This document shows, in pieces, positions 11,492 through 22,459 of a stretch of 64,000 bases of DNA. The translations under genes were made by a program, and so were the position numbers. Every line of letters begins with the position of its first letter. Position 1 is the first letter of the stretch. Origin of the DNA: Zopfochytrium polystomum (lineage: Eukaryota; Chytridiomycota; Chytridiomycetes; Chytridiales; Chytridiaceae); the NCBI GenBank assembly GCA_025765615.1, contig JAIVFJ010000234.1:31347-95346 (forward strand). Direction: 5' to 3'. The notes under the pieces are model-generated. The model was given only the letters and a program-made list of their open reading frames with translations. It was not told where the DNA came from and did not search any database.

Positions 11492-13581
11492 TCACAAGAA
11501 CGCCGCACGCGTCGAGCCGACGACAGTGACGGCTGCGAGGCCATGGATAAAATCGTCACCGTACCCACGCGTTCCGTTGATCTGGCTCTTGGTCCTATCC
11601 AAAGTGAGGTGACTACCGGACACGGAGACGCTGCCAAAGTCCGATTTGATGAGGAACTTTCCGAGAAAGTCGGTCTTTTGAGTGTTTGACAATCGAAGAG
11701 TAAGAACAAGGCAACTAAAGGGAAGCCGGCGAAATGACTACCGCTTCCACGGCTACCGAACCGGAGCTTGACTCCACTTCGACGTTGCTGGGAATCGCAG
11801 GATCCATGAGAAGGTTGGAAACGTGGACGGATCCAGCACGCGTTTTTCCTGTGAGGTATTTGAACCGGCCAGAAAACCCGTCCGCGCTGATCGATCCCGA
11901 ACCAGAAACAAGTGAAGCAGTATCGGCGACGACGGCATCCTGTCGAGAATAGATAGCATTGAATAAAGCTGTTGCTGATCATCCGCTATCTATCTCACCT
12001 TTACGCGGACAGAGCCGGATGAACTGAGCAAAGCAAGAGACCGAACGTTTACAGTCTGAGGATGAGCAATTAGACCCAAGGCAAGTTACGGCCGGTCGGT
12101 CGAGAGACGCAGTGACTCACAGTGACGATTATGGTTCCTGCCATCGACTCTGAATCAACCCTTTCTGCAGTCACGTTCTATTGGTTGGCACACCGATAAT
12201 CGACGAATTAAATATTAATGAAGTAGAATTCACATCAGAATATAATCACACTAAGTGCTAACAATGTTCCCACACACTCACCATACCTCAAGGTGAATCG
12301 ATCCTGCTGATGAAAACGAAGAAAACTCTTTTGAGCTGATGTCCTAGATGTGGAAGAGTGGTTGGTTCAAGTAATTCCCGTCAGAAATAAATGGCTGCAC
12401 CTTGGCAGTGAGGCTTCCAGTAGTGCTCCTAAGGTCAATCGATGGTGCGTCGACCGCGTTGATGAGGACAGCGCCTGCCTCCGACTTCGCAGCAAAGATC
12501 GCCGCGGTGAATCCTCCAGCGCGGATTGATCCGACCAGAGTGGTCAACCTTACCCGGCTTGTTTTTGCGAGAGGTTCATCGGCGAGCACCGCCTCGATCG
12601 ATATCATGTCCCCCGAGATGAACAAATCCGGCAGCGTTGCCCTGGCTGCGAGGCTGGCCGGGATCCGGATCCGTGATGCGACGACGATGCACCCGTTGTT
12701 GTTGTAGTACCGACGGCGGTCGCGATCCACTTCCTGTCGCACATTCTTTCCTGGGTGCGGGCGGTCGCGCGGCTCGTCGCGGTGGTCGCGGCAGCCGTCG
12801 CCGAGGCAGTGCGGGGTTTCGACGACAAATCTGTGGCGGCCGGATCTCTCGACGTACGAGACGTTGACGAGCTGCGGCAGTATGTTGGGAGTTAGGTGGA
12901 AGTGGTTCTCGACGGTGATTTGAGTGATGGCCGAATCGAGTTCGACTTGGACAATTCCAACCTGGAGGAAAGTCGCAGGGCGAGGAACTGTTGGAAAACC
13001 GTCGAGCAATCATTCTTATGTGGCTTACCCCAACGCCTTTCACGTCCACGATCAGTGTAGATGCAGACGATGGCACCTCGACTTTTCCTAAGTCTGGGTA
13101 GATTGCCACACTTGCTTCGTTGGGCAGGCACTGGGTCACGGGTTCGAACTCATTTGCGGGGTTCACTCCCGGGAGGGCCGTCGTGGCTCTTGATAAACGA
13201 AATGTCGAGTCAGAATTACGATGAAACAACAGGGGTGGCGGAGACACATACTTTTGAGACTGGGCGCGAAAGAAAGTAGAACGCCATCAAGACAAGAACC
13301 ACGCCGAAAAGGAAGCCGCGTCTCAGGCGAAGGGCGTATTCGTCGACGATAACGACTTTTGAGCCTTGCGGAATGAGGATCGGTGTGAACTCGTTCGGGA
13401 CAGCAACGTAGCATTGGTTGCGCTGCTGTTGCTGCTGCTTCACGCGGCGGTCACCGCCACCGATGTCGACGATGTCGCCGTAGAGCGGAGGTGGAATCAT
13501 CGTCGATTCCGGGCAGTCAGAGGAGAGCATCTGGGAAGCCTCAACCGAGTCCACGCCCACGATCGTTGTTGCGTCTGTCAT
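11492..13581 (-). CDS. Single-pass membrane protein with beta-solenoid-like (DUF4097-type) repeats
   Basis: Predicted 514 aa, 8 exons: about 13252-13581, 13029-13130, 12401-12961, 12287-12343, 12121-12177, 11999-12055, 11742-11939, 11492-11674. Every junction is phase 0 and the sum divides by three. Exon 1 encodes a Gln-rich cytosolic N-terminus and one hydrophobic helix (GVVLVLMAFYFL) preceded by basic residues, giving a type II-like topology. The rest consists of short repeats ending in S-S-G-S-V/I-x-V, as in putative adhesin/DUF4097 folds. Three consecutive exons are each 57 nt and encode one 19-residue repeat each. The exon 1/2 acceptor is the least certain junction (13131 chosen; an alternative lies near 13187). 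Function unknown; an extracellular or surface role is an inference. Its start lies 396 bp from the P450 copy-2 start, in divergent orientation. Confidence 0.75.
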
Positions 13582-13906
13582 CGGACAAAGAAAAATATGA
13601 TCTGCCGCACTTAGTGGTGGTCTCGGATGGATGGGAAGTTCGTGGCGGTGTGTCTGGCTGCTGCTGTTGTTGCGGTATAGTGGTGGTGGTGGTGGTGGGG
13701 GCGTCGGCGGCGGTTGCGAACGCGGTTGAAAACACGAGAAACACGGATGAAGTGACGCGGGTCCCATCCCTGCTTAAATAACAAAAAAAAAAAGAAAAAA
13801 TCTTGCCAAAATAGGAAGGTGGTGGCAGGCAAGCAAAAAATAAGTTGTTCCTCGCCTTTCCTTCAGGCTTCCTTTTTTTTTTTTCACTGGCACGTACACA
13901 CACGCA

Positions 13907-13947
<41 letters not shown>

Positions 13948-13977
13948 GCTCAACAAGAAATGAAAATCCTCTTTCAA
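13582..13977. promoter_or_regulatory. Divergent upstream region with (CA)n tract
   Basis: Spacer between the beta-repeat membrane protein (minus) and P450 copy 2 (plus). It contains poly-A near 13781-13800, poly-T near 13873-13885 and a (CA)n run at 13908-13942 immediately before the P450 start. Its arrangement parallels the microsatellite-containing divergent spacer at 5995-6422. Confidence 0.5.
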
Positions 13978-15353
13978 ATGACCAGCAAGCAGCAGCCCGC
14001 CGTCACGACGGCGGTCGCCGTCGTAGCCAACGTCGCTGCGTCGGCTTCCACTGCTGCTGTCGCTGCCGCTGTGGCTGCTGCAGGGCTGCTGCTTGCTGCT
14101 TGGCGATGGCGCAGGATCGTCCGCTCCTTTCTCGTCTTCTCCTACCGCCAACGTCGGCTCGAGCTCGCTTCGGCTGAAGGAACGTAAGTTGCTGCCTGCT
14201 CGTGACTCCCGCTTGGTGCGACTTATTCCCCTCCTTCCCTGCCAGCCGCCGAATCCCGACGTTCTCGATGTGGGGTCGTATCTGGAATCACTTTCTGCAT
14301 TCGAACCGAATTGGAAATGAATGGCTCAGGGAGGAAGGCTTCCTCCGGCAGCTGCGGCGGGAAAAGATTATCAAGTATTATAACATGGTGGGGGCTGGCG
14401 ATCTCAATACTCAACTCTTCAAAATGTAACACACTTATCGCGGTTTGTTTAATCACTCAGAGGCGAGACTGCTGGACCATTTACCTTTGCGGTGCAGAAA
14501 ACGCCAAGCTGTACGCAAAGGTTATAGGTGAGTACCGTCGCTCGGCTCTGGTCATACCCATTCAGACCGTTTGCGTGGTTTTTGCAGAGAAGAAGAACCC
14601 AAAAACTCCTCCAGTGCCCGGGGATCCCTTTGCGGTCATGCTGAAACAGTAGGCGTTCATGAGCTTTACCCTCTCTTTGTTTTGAATCACCCTTCATCTC
14701 GCAGAAACATACAGTTCTCGCACGGCGAAAAGTACGCACGCCTCGCAAAGATCATACTCCCGCCGTTCCGGCGCGCGGCTTCCGGGTGGAACATCGAAGA
14801 GCTGGTGCGGCAATCCGAAATCATGGTCGACTCCATCGAGCGACTGGCGATGGAAGGACTTGGGGCTTCGCCAGCAAAGAAGCAGCCGGCGCCTATTCAT
14901 ATGGGTTCGGTGTGCTCCAAATTCTTTATCGACTGCGTCGGATCGCAGCTGTTTGGCGTTGATCTTCAGGTGCGAAAATAGCTCTCCACATGTGGGGAAC
15001 AAGGGGGGCTCATCAATTTCGTTTTGGTTAATCAACCGACGCCCCTCCCTGCCCTGGAACCCGCCCGATATGTAGATACAAACAAACGACCCGTACGACC
15101 TATGGCGACCTCTGAAAATCATGCAAGACCACGGACAGCCGCTGAATGCCCGATACGAGGCCGTTGCGGCCATCCACACCAATCTCTACAAGCTGGTGGA
15201 GCAGCGCCGTGAGGAGCTTTTAACCGCTGGGCAGCCTCTGTGGTGGGACCCGCTCGACACCTCAAATTCCTTGTCCAACATCGTTCGCGCCGTGAACGAT
15301 GGCGAGCTTTCCGAGGAGGAGGCGAAGCACAACCTGGCTGAGCTTTTTCTCGC

Positions 15354-15388
<35 letters not shown>

Positions 15389-16160
15389 TGTTTCCATATG
15401 TTCCAGCAGGCTGCCCTTGCTTACCGGCCAACTCTTTTCACGTCTCTAAACTCTTCGACACAGGCCACGCCAACGCATGCCTCATCCTTTGCATCGCGCT
15501 CCGATACCTCTCCCTGCACGTCGACAGCCAGCACAAAGCGCACGAGGCGGCGGCAGAGCTGCAGCAGCAGCCCTTATCAACAGCGTCTAGGACGTTCGTG
15601 GACTGCGTGGCGATGGAGGCGGCGCGGCTGTTCAGTAACGGCACGTTCCCGTGGCCCAGCGAGCTTGTTGAGGACCTGGCGTCAGACGACGGCCGCTGGC
15701 TGCTGCCGCAAGGCTGCGTAGTGCGCTTCAGCCTCGACGGCCACCACCGCGACCCGGAAGTCTGGGGTCCCGACGCCGCCGCCTGGCGCCCCGAGCGGTT
15801 TCTCCCCGCCCTGACCACCCCATCCACCAACGCTGGCGGAGCGGCCCGAGCCGCCTTGCGACCGATACCCACGATGGGCTGGGTCCCGTTCGGCGTCGGC
15901 GCCCGCGCGTGCCCTGGGTCTCAATTGGGAATGCTGATGCTGAGGGTTTGCCTGACTGCCATCGGTGGGTCCTTGATGAAGTTTTGTTTTTTTTTCTTCT
16001 CCTTTAGGCTCCTTTTTCCGTTGACGGTCATCCTCCAAAACAAAAAACATCCCCGCCAACAGTCCGCAACTACCACGTTTCGATGGAGACGTCCCGCGTG
16101 CCGTGGACCCTCGAGGAAATACACTTTGAGCACATGCTGTTCCGCCTGGAAAAACGATGA
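13978..16160 (+). CDS. Cytochrome P450, copy 2 (8 exons)
   Basis: Predicted 539 aa. Exons: 13978-14183, 14246-14387, 14461-14527, 14588-14648, 14705-14969, 15076-15355, 15464-15964, 16063-16160. Each intron has the same position and phase as in P450 copy 1; exons 2 and 3 are identical in length (142 and 67 nt). N-terminal membrane anchor in exon 1. Exon 7 carries ExxR as EAAR, a WRPERF motif and the heme loop FGVGARACPGSQLG. The I-helix reads LAGHANA, lacking the acid-alcohol pair of the common AGxET/DT motif. Intron 6 begins inside a (GT)n microsatellite, so the exact donor is ambiguous by multiples of two. The last-intron acceptor AACAG at 16062 was chosen because the nearer TTTAG gives an immediate stop. 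An in-frame ATG at 13960 is an alternative start. Substrate unknown. Confidence 0.88.
15356..15384. repeat. (GT)n tract forming the 5' splice site of P450 copy-2 intron 6
   Basis: About fourteen GT dinucleotides start at the exon 6 boundary. Every GT in the run is a potential donor. Only donors that keep the Ala|Gly codon split (position 15355/15356) match the paralogue. Confidence 0.8.
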
Positions 16161-16847
16161 TGTGGTGCACTTGGTTGGATTGGTAGGGCGAGGGTTGGAA
16201 AGCTCCGTTCTCGACTCGTTTCCTGTTCGTTTGGTTCTATTTTTTAATTATCTTCTTCCCGCTTCGCTCGTGTTAAGGCTTGCGACCTCGTGATAATGAA
16301 ATGCGCCCACTTCCTCCTTTTTTCTTCTCCTTTTTTTTTCTTTTTTTTTTTGCGCTGTCGAACGACAGCGGGCCGGTCCTACCACTTCAATGAATTCCTC
16401 GCTTCTGAAGGTCCACCCAACCTTAGACATATGCGTCTGCGATTTTGGTGCGCGGCTCGGCAAGCCAGGGACTATCGTTTCCGCCATACGCGGGCGGGTA
16501 CGCGGCGGAACATCCGAGACGATTCTTTGCCTCGAGTACTGGGTTTGGTGGGCGAACTGCAACGTTTGAAATGAAGGAAAACTAGCAGTGGACGGTCGGT
16601 CTGTGGGTCCAGCGTCCAATAAATTCAACCGCCCAGCCGCGTCGATAGTTGAAACTTCAACTACCCATCAATGTACATGTATATCCACTGAGTAGAAAGC
16701 CATCATTATCTCGATGTGAATGGAACAGTGCTGTTTTATTGCGCAACGGACAAACGGGCTTTTAAAAAAACAAACGTGGAGAAAAAAAAAAAACAAACTA
16801 CCAAGAAAATATTCTCGCATCGAATCAGCCTGGGCAAAACACCCCCC
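16161..16847. other. Convergent intergenic region
   Basis: Lies between the 3' ends of P450 copy 2 (plus) and the SWIB protein (minus). It contains T-rich stretches (16318-16350) and A-rich stretches (16766-16800). No gene recognised. Confidence 0.6.
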
Positions 16848-18044
16848 CTACTCGACCTTTGTCAAATGCTTTCCAATGTACTTGTTCATCGCAAAGCTCG
16901 AGCACCGGTCGACGCCAAACACGGCGCGCAGCGCCTGGTCGCAGTTGATGAACCGCCGGTCGGCGGGGTCCTGCAGCTCGTGGGCGCGCACGTACTCCCA
17001 GATCTTCTTGACGACCTGCGGGCGCGATATCGGGTCCGAGCCGCCGACCACCACCGCGAGGTCGGCGCTGACGGCAAGCGGCTGTTGCAAGCCTCCGCCA
17101 CCGCCGCCGCCGCCGGCTCGCTTCGACTGCGACTTCGCCGCCTTGCTCTTTGCTGCTTTCCGCGGCTTCTTTGCCGCCTTTGCGTCCTCCAGTCCGTCGT
17201 CGCTGTCGCCGTCGTCGCCGTCGTCGTCGTCGCCGTCGTCGCTGCCGTCCTCATCACCACCACCGCCTCCGCCGCCCTCCCCCGTGGCGTCGCCGACGCG
17301 GGTCAGGTGCTTCGACAGCAGCTTGTTCATGCGAAAGATGCCGACCGAGTCGACGCGGAACACGTCGCGCAGCGGGCCGTCGCAGAGGATCTTTTGCCGG
17401 TTCGCCGGGTCCTGCAGGTCCTTGCCCTTGATGTAGGCCCACAGCCGCTTGACGACCTCGGGGCGCGAGAGCGCGGGCGTGGCGTCGGAGGCGGCGGCGG
17501 TGTTTGCCTCGTCGGGCGGCGCGATGACGGCCGCGAGCGCCGGCGAGAGGTAGTACGGTATCGCGAAACCGCCACCGACGCGCCGCTTTTTGGTCTTTGG
17601 CGCGCCCGCGGAGGAGGCGGTGGCCGCCGACCGGCGGGGTCGCTTGCGGGACGCGCTTGTTGTCGTCGCGTCGCCTCCGCCCCGCGTCTTCTTGACGGCC
17701 TTCCGGTCGTCGTCGTCGTCCTTGTCGTCGTCGTCCTTGTCGTCGTCGTCCTCGTCGTCGTCGTCCTCTGCAGCCGCTTCGGCGGCGAGCGCATCAAACA
17801 CCTCGGTGATGACAGAGTTGATTGCGGGTTTGAGTTCGCCGTCGAGGTCGAGGTGCGGAAATTGCGGCTGCAGCAGTTTGCGGACTTGTCGGGATGTGAC
17901 GGTGTCCAGGTCGGCGCCGCGGAGGGATTCGCGGATGCGGTCGCGGATGTCGGGGATGAGGGCGGCAAGCTTGTCATCCGGGTCGGCGGCGGCGGCAGCA
18001 GCAGCAGCGTCGCTGCCGCCGTCTTCGGTTTTTGTGGCGCCCAT
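16848..18044 (-). CDS. DEK_C plus two SWIB/MDM2 domains, chromatin-associated protein
   Basis: Intronless, 398 aa. The N-terminus (about 20-90) matches a DEK C-terminal-type helical domain (DIRDRIRESL, VRKLLQPQF, LKPAINSVI). It is followed by a long Asp/Lys-rich stretch with basic patches (RKRPRR, KTKKRR) that look like nuclear localisation signals. Two SWIB domains follow, each preceded by a low-complexity linker and each with the family pattern LxDPxxRxxIxCDxxLRxVFxVDxxxxFxMNKxxxKHL (about 205-275 and 330-398). The chain ends right at the second SWIB domain. DEK_C plus SWIB combinations are typical of fungal and plant transcription/chromatin factors such as UAF30-like proteins. The start was chosen at MGATK because upstream sequence is a GGAGA repeat and CT-rich UTR. 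Confidence 0.88.
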   Translation of the reverse strand: MGATKTEDGGSDAAAAAAAADPDDKLAALIPDIRDRIRESLRGADLDTVTSRQVRKLLQPQFPHLDLDGELKPAINSVITEVFDALAAEAAAEDDDDEDDDDKDDDDKDDDDDRKAVKKTRGGGDATTTSASRKRPRRSAATASSAGAPKTKKRRVGGGFAIPYYLSPALAAVIAPPDEANTAAASDATPALSRPEVVKRLWAYIKGKDLQDPANRQKILCDGPLRDVFRVDSVGIFRMNKLLSKHLTRVGDATGEGGGGGGGDEDGSDDGDDDDGDDGDSDDGLEDAKAAKKPRKAAKSKAAKSQSKRAGGGGGGGGLQQPLAVSADLAVVVGGSDPISRPQVVKKIWEYVRAHELQDPADRRFINCDQALRAVFGVDRCSSFAMNKYIGKHLTKVE

Positions 18045-18413
18045 TGTTTGCGCCGGAGGGGTGGAGATCGCGAGGAAAGAAGAGGAGAGGAGAGGAGAGG
18101 AGAGGAGAGGAGAGGAGAGGAAAGGACAGGGGAGGACGAAGGGGCGATCAAGTGAGAGAGAGAGAGTGTGTGTGTGTGTGTGTGGTAGTGAGGGAGTGCG
18201 GAGGCAGCAGTTAGTATAGTTAGTTAGTTTGTGAAGGCGAGGAGGGGGAAGCGCGGGCCCTCCTCGCGTTCGTTGGTTGTTTTCTGTGCGAGCGGACACA
18301 AGTCGAAGGGAGGAGGAGGAAGTGCCGAAATACACATGTATCACGTGCCGCAGTACCACCAACCAAACCAAACCAAACCAAACCAAACCAAACCAAATCA
18401 ACCGACAAAAAAA
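18045..18413. promoter_or_regulatory. Divergent spacer with (GGAGA)n and (AACCA)n repeats
   Basis: A 369-bp spacer between the SWIB gene (minus) and PEN-2 (plus). It has a (GGAGA) pentamer array at 18077-18121, a short (GT) run at 18165-18183 and a pentamer array (AACCA/AACCAAACC) at 18359-18397 just before the PEN-2 start. Confidence 0.55.
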
Positions 18414-18874
18414 ATGGCCACCAAGCCCCGGAGCGACGTCGAGCGCATGGAGCCCGCCGAGGTGCACAAGCTCGCCCGCAACTACTTTGTTGGCGGCTGC
18501 CTGTGCCTGCCGTGGCTGTGGCTCGTCAACTTCATCTACATCTACCCCGCCGCACGCAAGCGATCCGACCTGCCCGCCTCCGTCCGCACCTGTGAGTGTA
18601 GTTTGTGTGTAGCGTTGCGTCTGTGTGTTGTTGTCGAACTGATCTCATTTGTGGATCGATTTCTTCCCGCCCACAACCACCCCCCTTCTGATGCCCTCCG
18701 TTCGATCGATCGCCCCCCACCCACCCACCCACCCCGCCAGACCTCTACCTGTCGCTGGCGGGATCCGTCGTCTGGACGATCGCCCTGACCGTCTGGATGT
18801 CGCTGTACTTTACCCGCCGCAACTACTGGGGCTCTTTTGGCGACCTGATCTCGATATCGCTGCCAAAGGGCTGA
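18414..18874 (+). CDS. PEN-2: PEN-2-like gamma-secretase subunit
   Basis: 103 aa, two exons: 18414-18591 and 18741-18874, intron GTGAGT..CCAG in phase 1. PEN-2 is the small membrane subunit that promotes presenilin maturation in gamma-secretase. The protein shows the family pattern throughout: RNYFVGG near residue 23, LPWLWLVNFIYIYP (first hydrophobic hairpin), a second helix VVWTIALTVWMSLYF, and the C-terminal signature WGSFGDLISISLPKG, equivalent to the family's WGxxGDxxSxxxPxG. Its length matches animal and plant PEN-2 (about 100 aa). No other gamma-secretase subunit is in this window. Gamma-secretase components are absent from most Dikarya, which helps place the organism. Confidence 0.92.
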
Positions 18875-18994
18875 AAACGAACCCTACCATACCAACCAAA
18901 CCAGCCAACCAACCAACGGAAAAAAAGAAAACTGAAGGCGAGAATCAGAGAGCGACCGCACAGGGGGCAAGATCTGGATTGCGGATGGGTTTTA

Positions 18995-19029
<35 letters not shown>

Positions 19030-19635
19030 CCGCCCCGTCTCCCCACATATTTCAATGTACAGTACAACATCCAACTCCCCAACCCCTTCGCTCCCCGACA
19101 CTCGGTCCATAACCCTTTGTCTTTTAAATTGTTTTTTGTTTTACGGCCAAGTCGCCAAAACGAACTTTTATAAAGCCCAATCTCGCAGGCCGGGTGGGTT
19201 ATTTCTTGTTCGTTTCTTCGTTTCCGCAACACGAAAAACGATGCGAGTGCGGCGGAGGGGCGTTTTGGGTGAGGTGTCAACACAGGCATCAAAATGTATA
19301 TTATATTGGAGGGGGGACAAAACAAAAACAAAAAAAAAGGGAAAAAAAAAACGCCAAATATGCCCCAAGCCGGGAGAGGGGCGAAGTTTTTATGTGGAAA
19401 GACTCCAGATGGAGTGCAGAAGCTAACTTATTGGACTTGGGATACCAGAGTGGATACCACGGGGGAAAGAAAAAGGGGGGGAAAATTGGACACACACCCA
19501 CAAACAACCACACCAAACAGAAAGAGAAAAAAAAAAAAGAAAAAAAAAAAAAAGAAAGAAAGAAAGAAAGAAAGGGAGAGAGAAAAATAGAGCAGGGGCT
19601 GCACCACACCCACACACAAGGGCTCAGCGTCATTT

Positions 19636-19669
<34 letters not shown>

Positions 19670-19913
19670 TATTATTTACCCTACATTTCTTTTTGATTTT
19701 TTTCTTTCTACTTCTTCTTTTCCGAGGGGGGCGTATTCGTTTCAACCAACACGTCGAACAAGAAAAACAAGAGGAAGAAAAAAAAAAAAAAAAAAAAAAA
19801 GAGCAGACGAATCGAGAAGAACAAGAAAAAAAAACGCAAGTGCCGCAGCAAAAAGAAGACCGAAAAAAGGACGGAGAGTCAACGCGAGTTGGACTCCTTG
19901 GAGGGGGGAACCA
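18875..19913. other. Low-complexity intergenic region
   Basis: Dominated by poly-T (19000-19029), A-rich/purine stretches (19320-19350, 19520-19590, 19778-19801) and a (CA) run (19638-19662). Contains the 3' ends of PEN-2 and of the GT71-like gene. Reading frames here are products of homopolymers. Confidence 0.7.
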
Positions 19914-21827
19914 TTACTTTAACCTTGTTGTTGTTGCCGTCTTTGTTTTGTTGACGAGCGCGTGGGCCGACTTGTAAATCCGGTGGAAGAGAGGGCTCAG
20001 GTGCGGCGCGGTCTCTGTAAAGTCTGCGCAGGGGAGAAGAACGGAGGAGGAAGCGAGAAACCGGGTGAGCGGGCAGGAAAAAGCACAATAGACAGAACGA
20101 AAAAAAAAAAAAAGAGGAAAAAAATAGGACAACTCACTCCACGTCTTGAGCACCAGATCCTCCCTCTCGACCAAATCCACGCAATGCTTCAACCCCAAAT
20201 AATCCCCCAAATAGAAAAAATTCAAGCCGTCCCTCCCGCGAACGGTCTCGCCAATGACGGGGGCGACGTAGGTCCTCGCGACGGCGAACGGCTCGAGGTC
20301 CTCGCCGTAGCAGTGCTTGACGCCGTTCCAGTGCATGAACGCGGGCTTGGGCACGTACGAGTTGTCGAGGTCCGACGCGTCGTCGTCGTCGCCGTCCTTG
20401 AAGTCGAGCTGCAGCATGTTGAGCCCGCAGAACTTTGCCGTCGACGGGATCGACACTTTGGTCGGCGAGCTCGCGTTGGCGAGGAGCCGGATCCCGCCGC
20501 GTGGGTGCGTGTCGTTGATCAGCTGCCCGACGACTTGGAGGTAGTGCGGGACCATGAAAAAGGGCGTGCCGGACGCTTTCCAACCCCAGAAGAAGAGCTC
20601 TTTGTCGCCCCAAAAGTACTTGAAGGGCCGGTGGAGAGAGGGAGGAGGGGGACGTTTGTTTTTTTTTTGTTTTGTTTTGTTTTTTGTTTTATTTTTGTGA
20701 GGCAACCCGGAAACTCCAACAGTTGCAGATCGCAGCGGGCGAACTCACGTTAAAATAGTACTTTGCCTCAGCCGCCAGATGCTGTGTGAGCTTGATCGCT
20801 GTCCAAGTCTTCATCTTGTCGATAAAGATGATGCCGCTCTCGATCTCCTGTCCGTCAAAGTACTCGTCCTCGAGATCCATCGTTTTCCACAGCCCGCTAT
20901 CCTTTGGCCGCTTGTTAAAGTCCGGCCAGAAAATGGCGCCGTAGCGATCAAACGTTTTCGAGTCGAAAAAGAGGTTGGGGTCGACCAGCGGCATGACGTC
21001 CGGGTCGAGGAAGAGGACCTGCTGGAACGGCGCAGAGAGGATCGCGTCGACTTTGGGCCCACCGAGCGTCAGTTCCCGCTCGCCCCAGTCGTACAACTGG
21101 ATCGTGTGCGTCATGTCGACGAGGGTGATGTTTTGTGAACTGTGACGGGAGGTGGGGGAGGTGAAGGCACAAAAGATCAGCGCAACTCCCACGATCGAGT
21201 CACCCTCAGATGTCCGTCCAGACCCCCTCCCTACCTCAGCATCGCCAGCGTGCCCTCCGAGATCTGATCGCGGAGGTACGCAAACGCGACGGGTAGCTCG
21301 CAGCCCATTTCGCGGAGGAACATTGCGGCCATGACGGCGTTGGGCGCGCTCTTTTCGTGGCCGGTGAGGACGACGCCGCGCGACCCCGGTTTCCAGTGGA
21401 CGGCGTGCGGGTTGTAGGGTTTGAGGGCCTCGAGGTAGCGGATCCACTTTGATCGCTGGAGGGCGTCGCGGTATTCTTGGGCGTAGCGGGAGAGGGAGGA
21501 GGAGGCGGAGCGGAGGGAGAGGAAGAGGACGAGGGCGAGGGCGAGGAGGGTGAGGACGCGCCGAAGGAGGCGGGAGGAGCGCAGGTATGGCGGCACGGCG
21601 GCGAGCAGACGGGACGCGGAGGAATCGGCCGTCGACCAGGACGACCACGACGACCACGAAGACGACGACGACGACGACGCGACGGTGAGGCCCTGCCACC
21701 AAGCGAGGCTGTTGCTGCTGCTGCCACTGCCGCTGCTGCCGCCGCTGCCGGACTTTGACGACGAGAGCGGGTGATCTGTCGCCATGAGGCCGCCGGGCGA
21801 CGGCTGCTGCGGCGGCGGCTTCCGCAC
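19914..21827 (-). CDS. GT71-type (MNN1-like) alpha-mannosyltransferase, type II membrane protein
   Basis: Predicted 524 aa, four exons: 21235-21827, 20749-21139, 20138-20618, 19914-20023; the exon sum divides by three. It has a short Ser-rich cytosolic region and one signal-anchor helix (LLALALVLFLSL), as expected for a Golgi glycosyltransferase. The luminal domain opens with a donor-site region (GVVLTGHEKSA). It then shows the DxD-containing core QVLFLDPDVMPLVDPNLFF, followed by GAIFWPDF, the E-x-ESG-x-x-x-x-DK segment (QEIESGIIFIDK) and WGDKELFFWGW, a pattern typical of MNN1/GT71 enzymes that transfer alpha-mannose to protein glycans. A second in-frame ATG at 21785 is a possible start. It is oriented tail-to-tail with PEN-2. 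Acceptor specificity cannot be read from the sequence. Confidence 0.82.

Positions 21828-22459
<632 letters not shown>

Noticed and set aside
14901..15075. Extra open sequence inside P450-2 intron 5 as coding
   Set aside because: Paralogue comparison places exon 5 and exon 6 boundaries at 14969 and 15076, and the intervening sequence has stops in the required frame.
16848..18155. Plus-strand open frame of 479 codons over the SWIB gene
   Set aside because: It is the antisense shadow of the GC-rich SWIB gene, whose domains are unmistakable on the minus strand.
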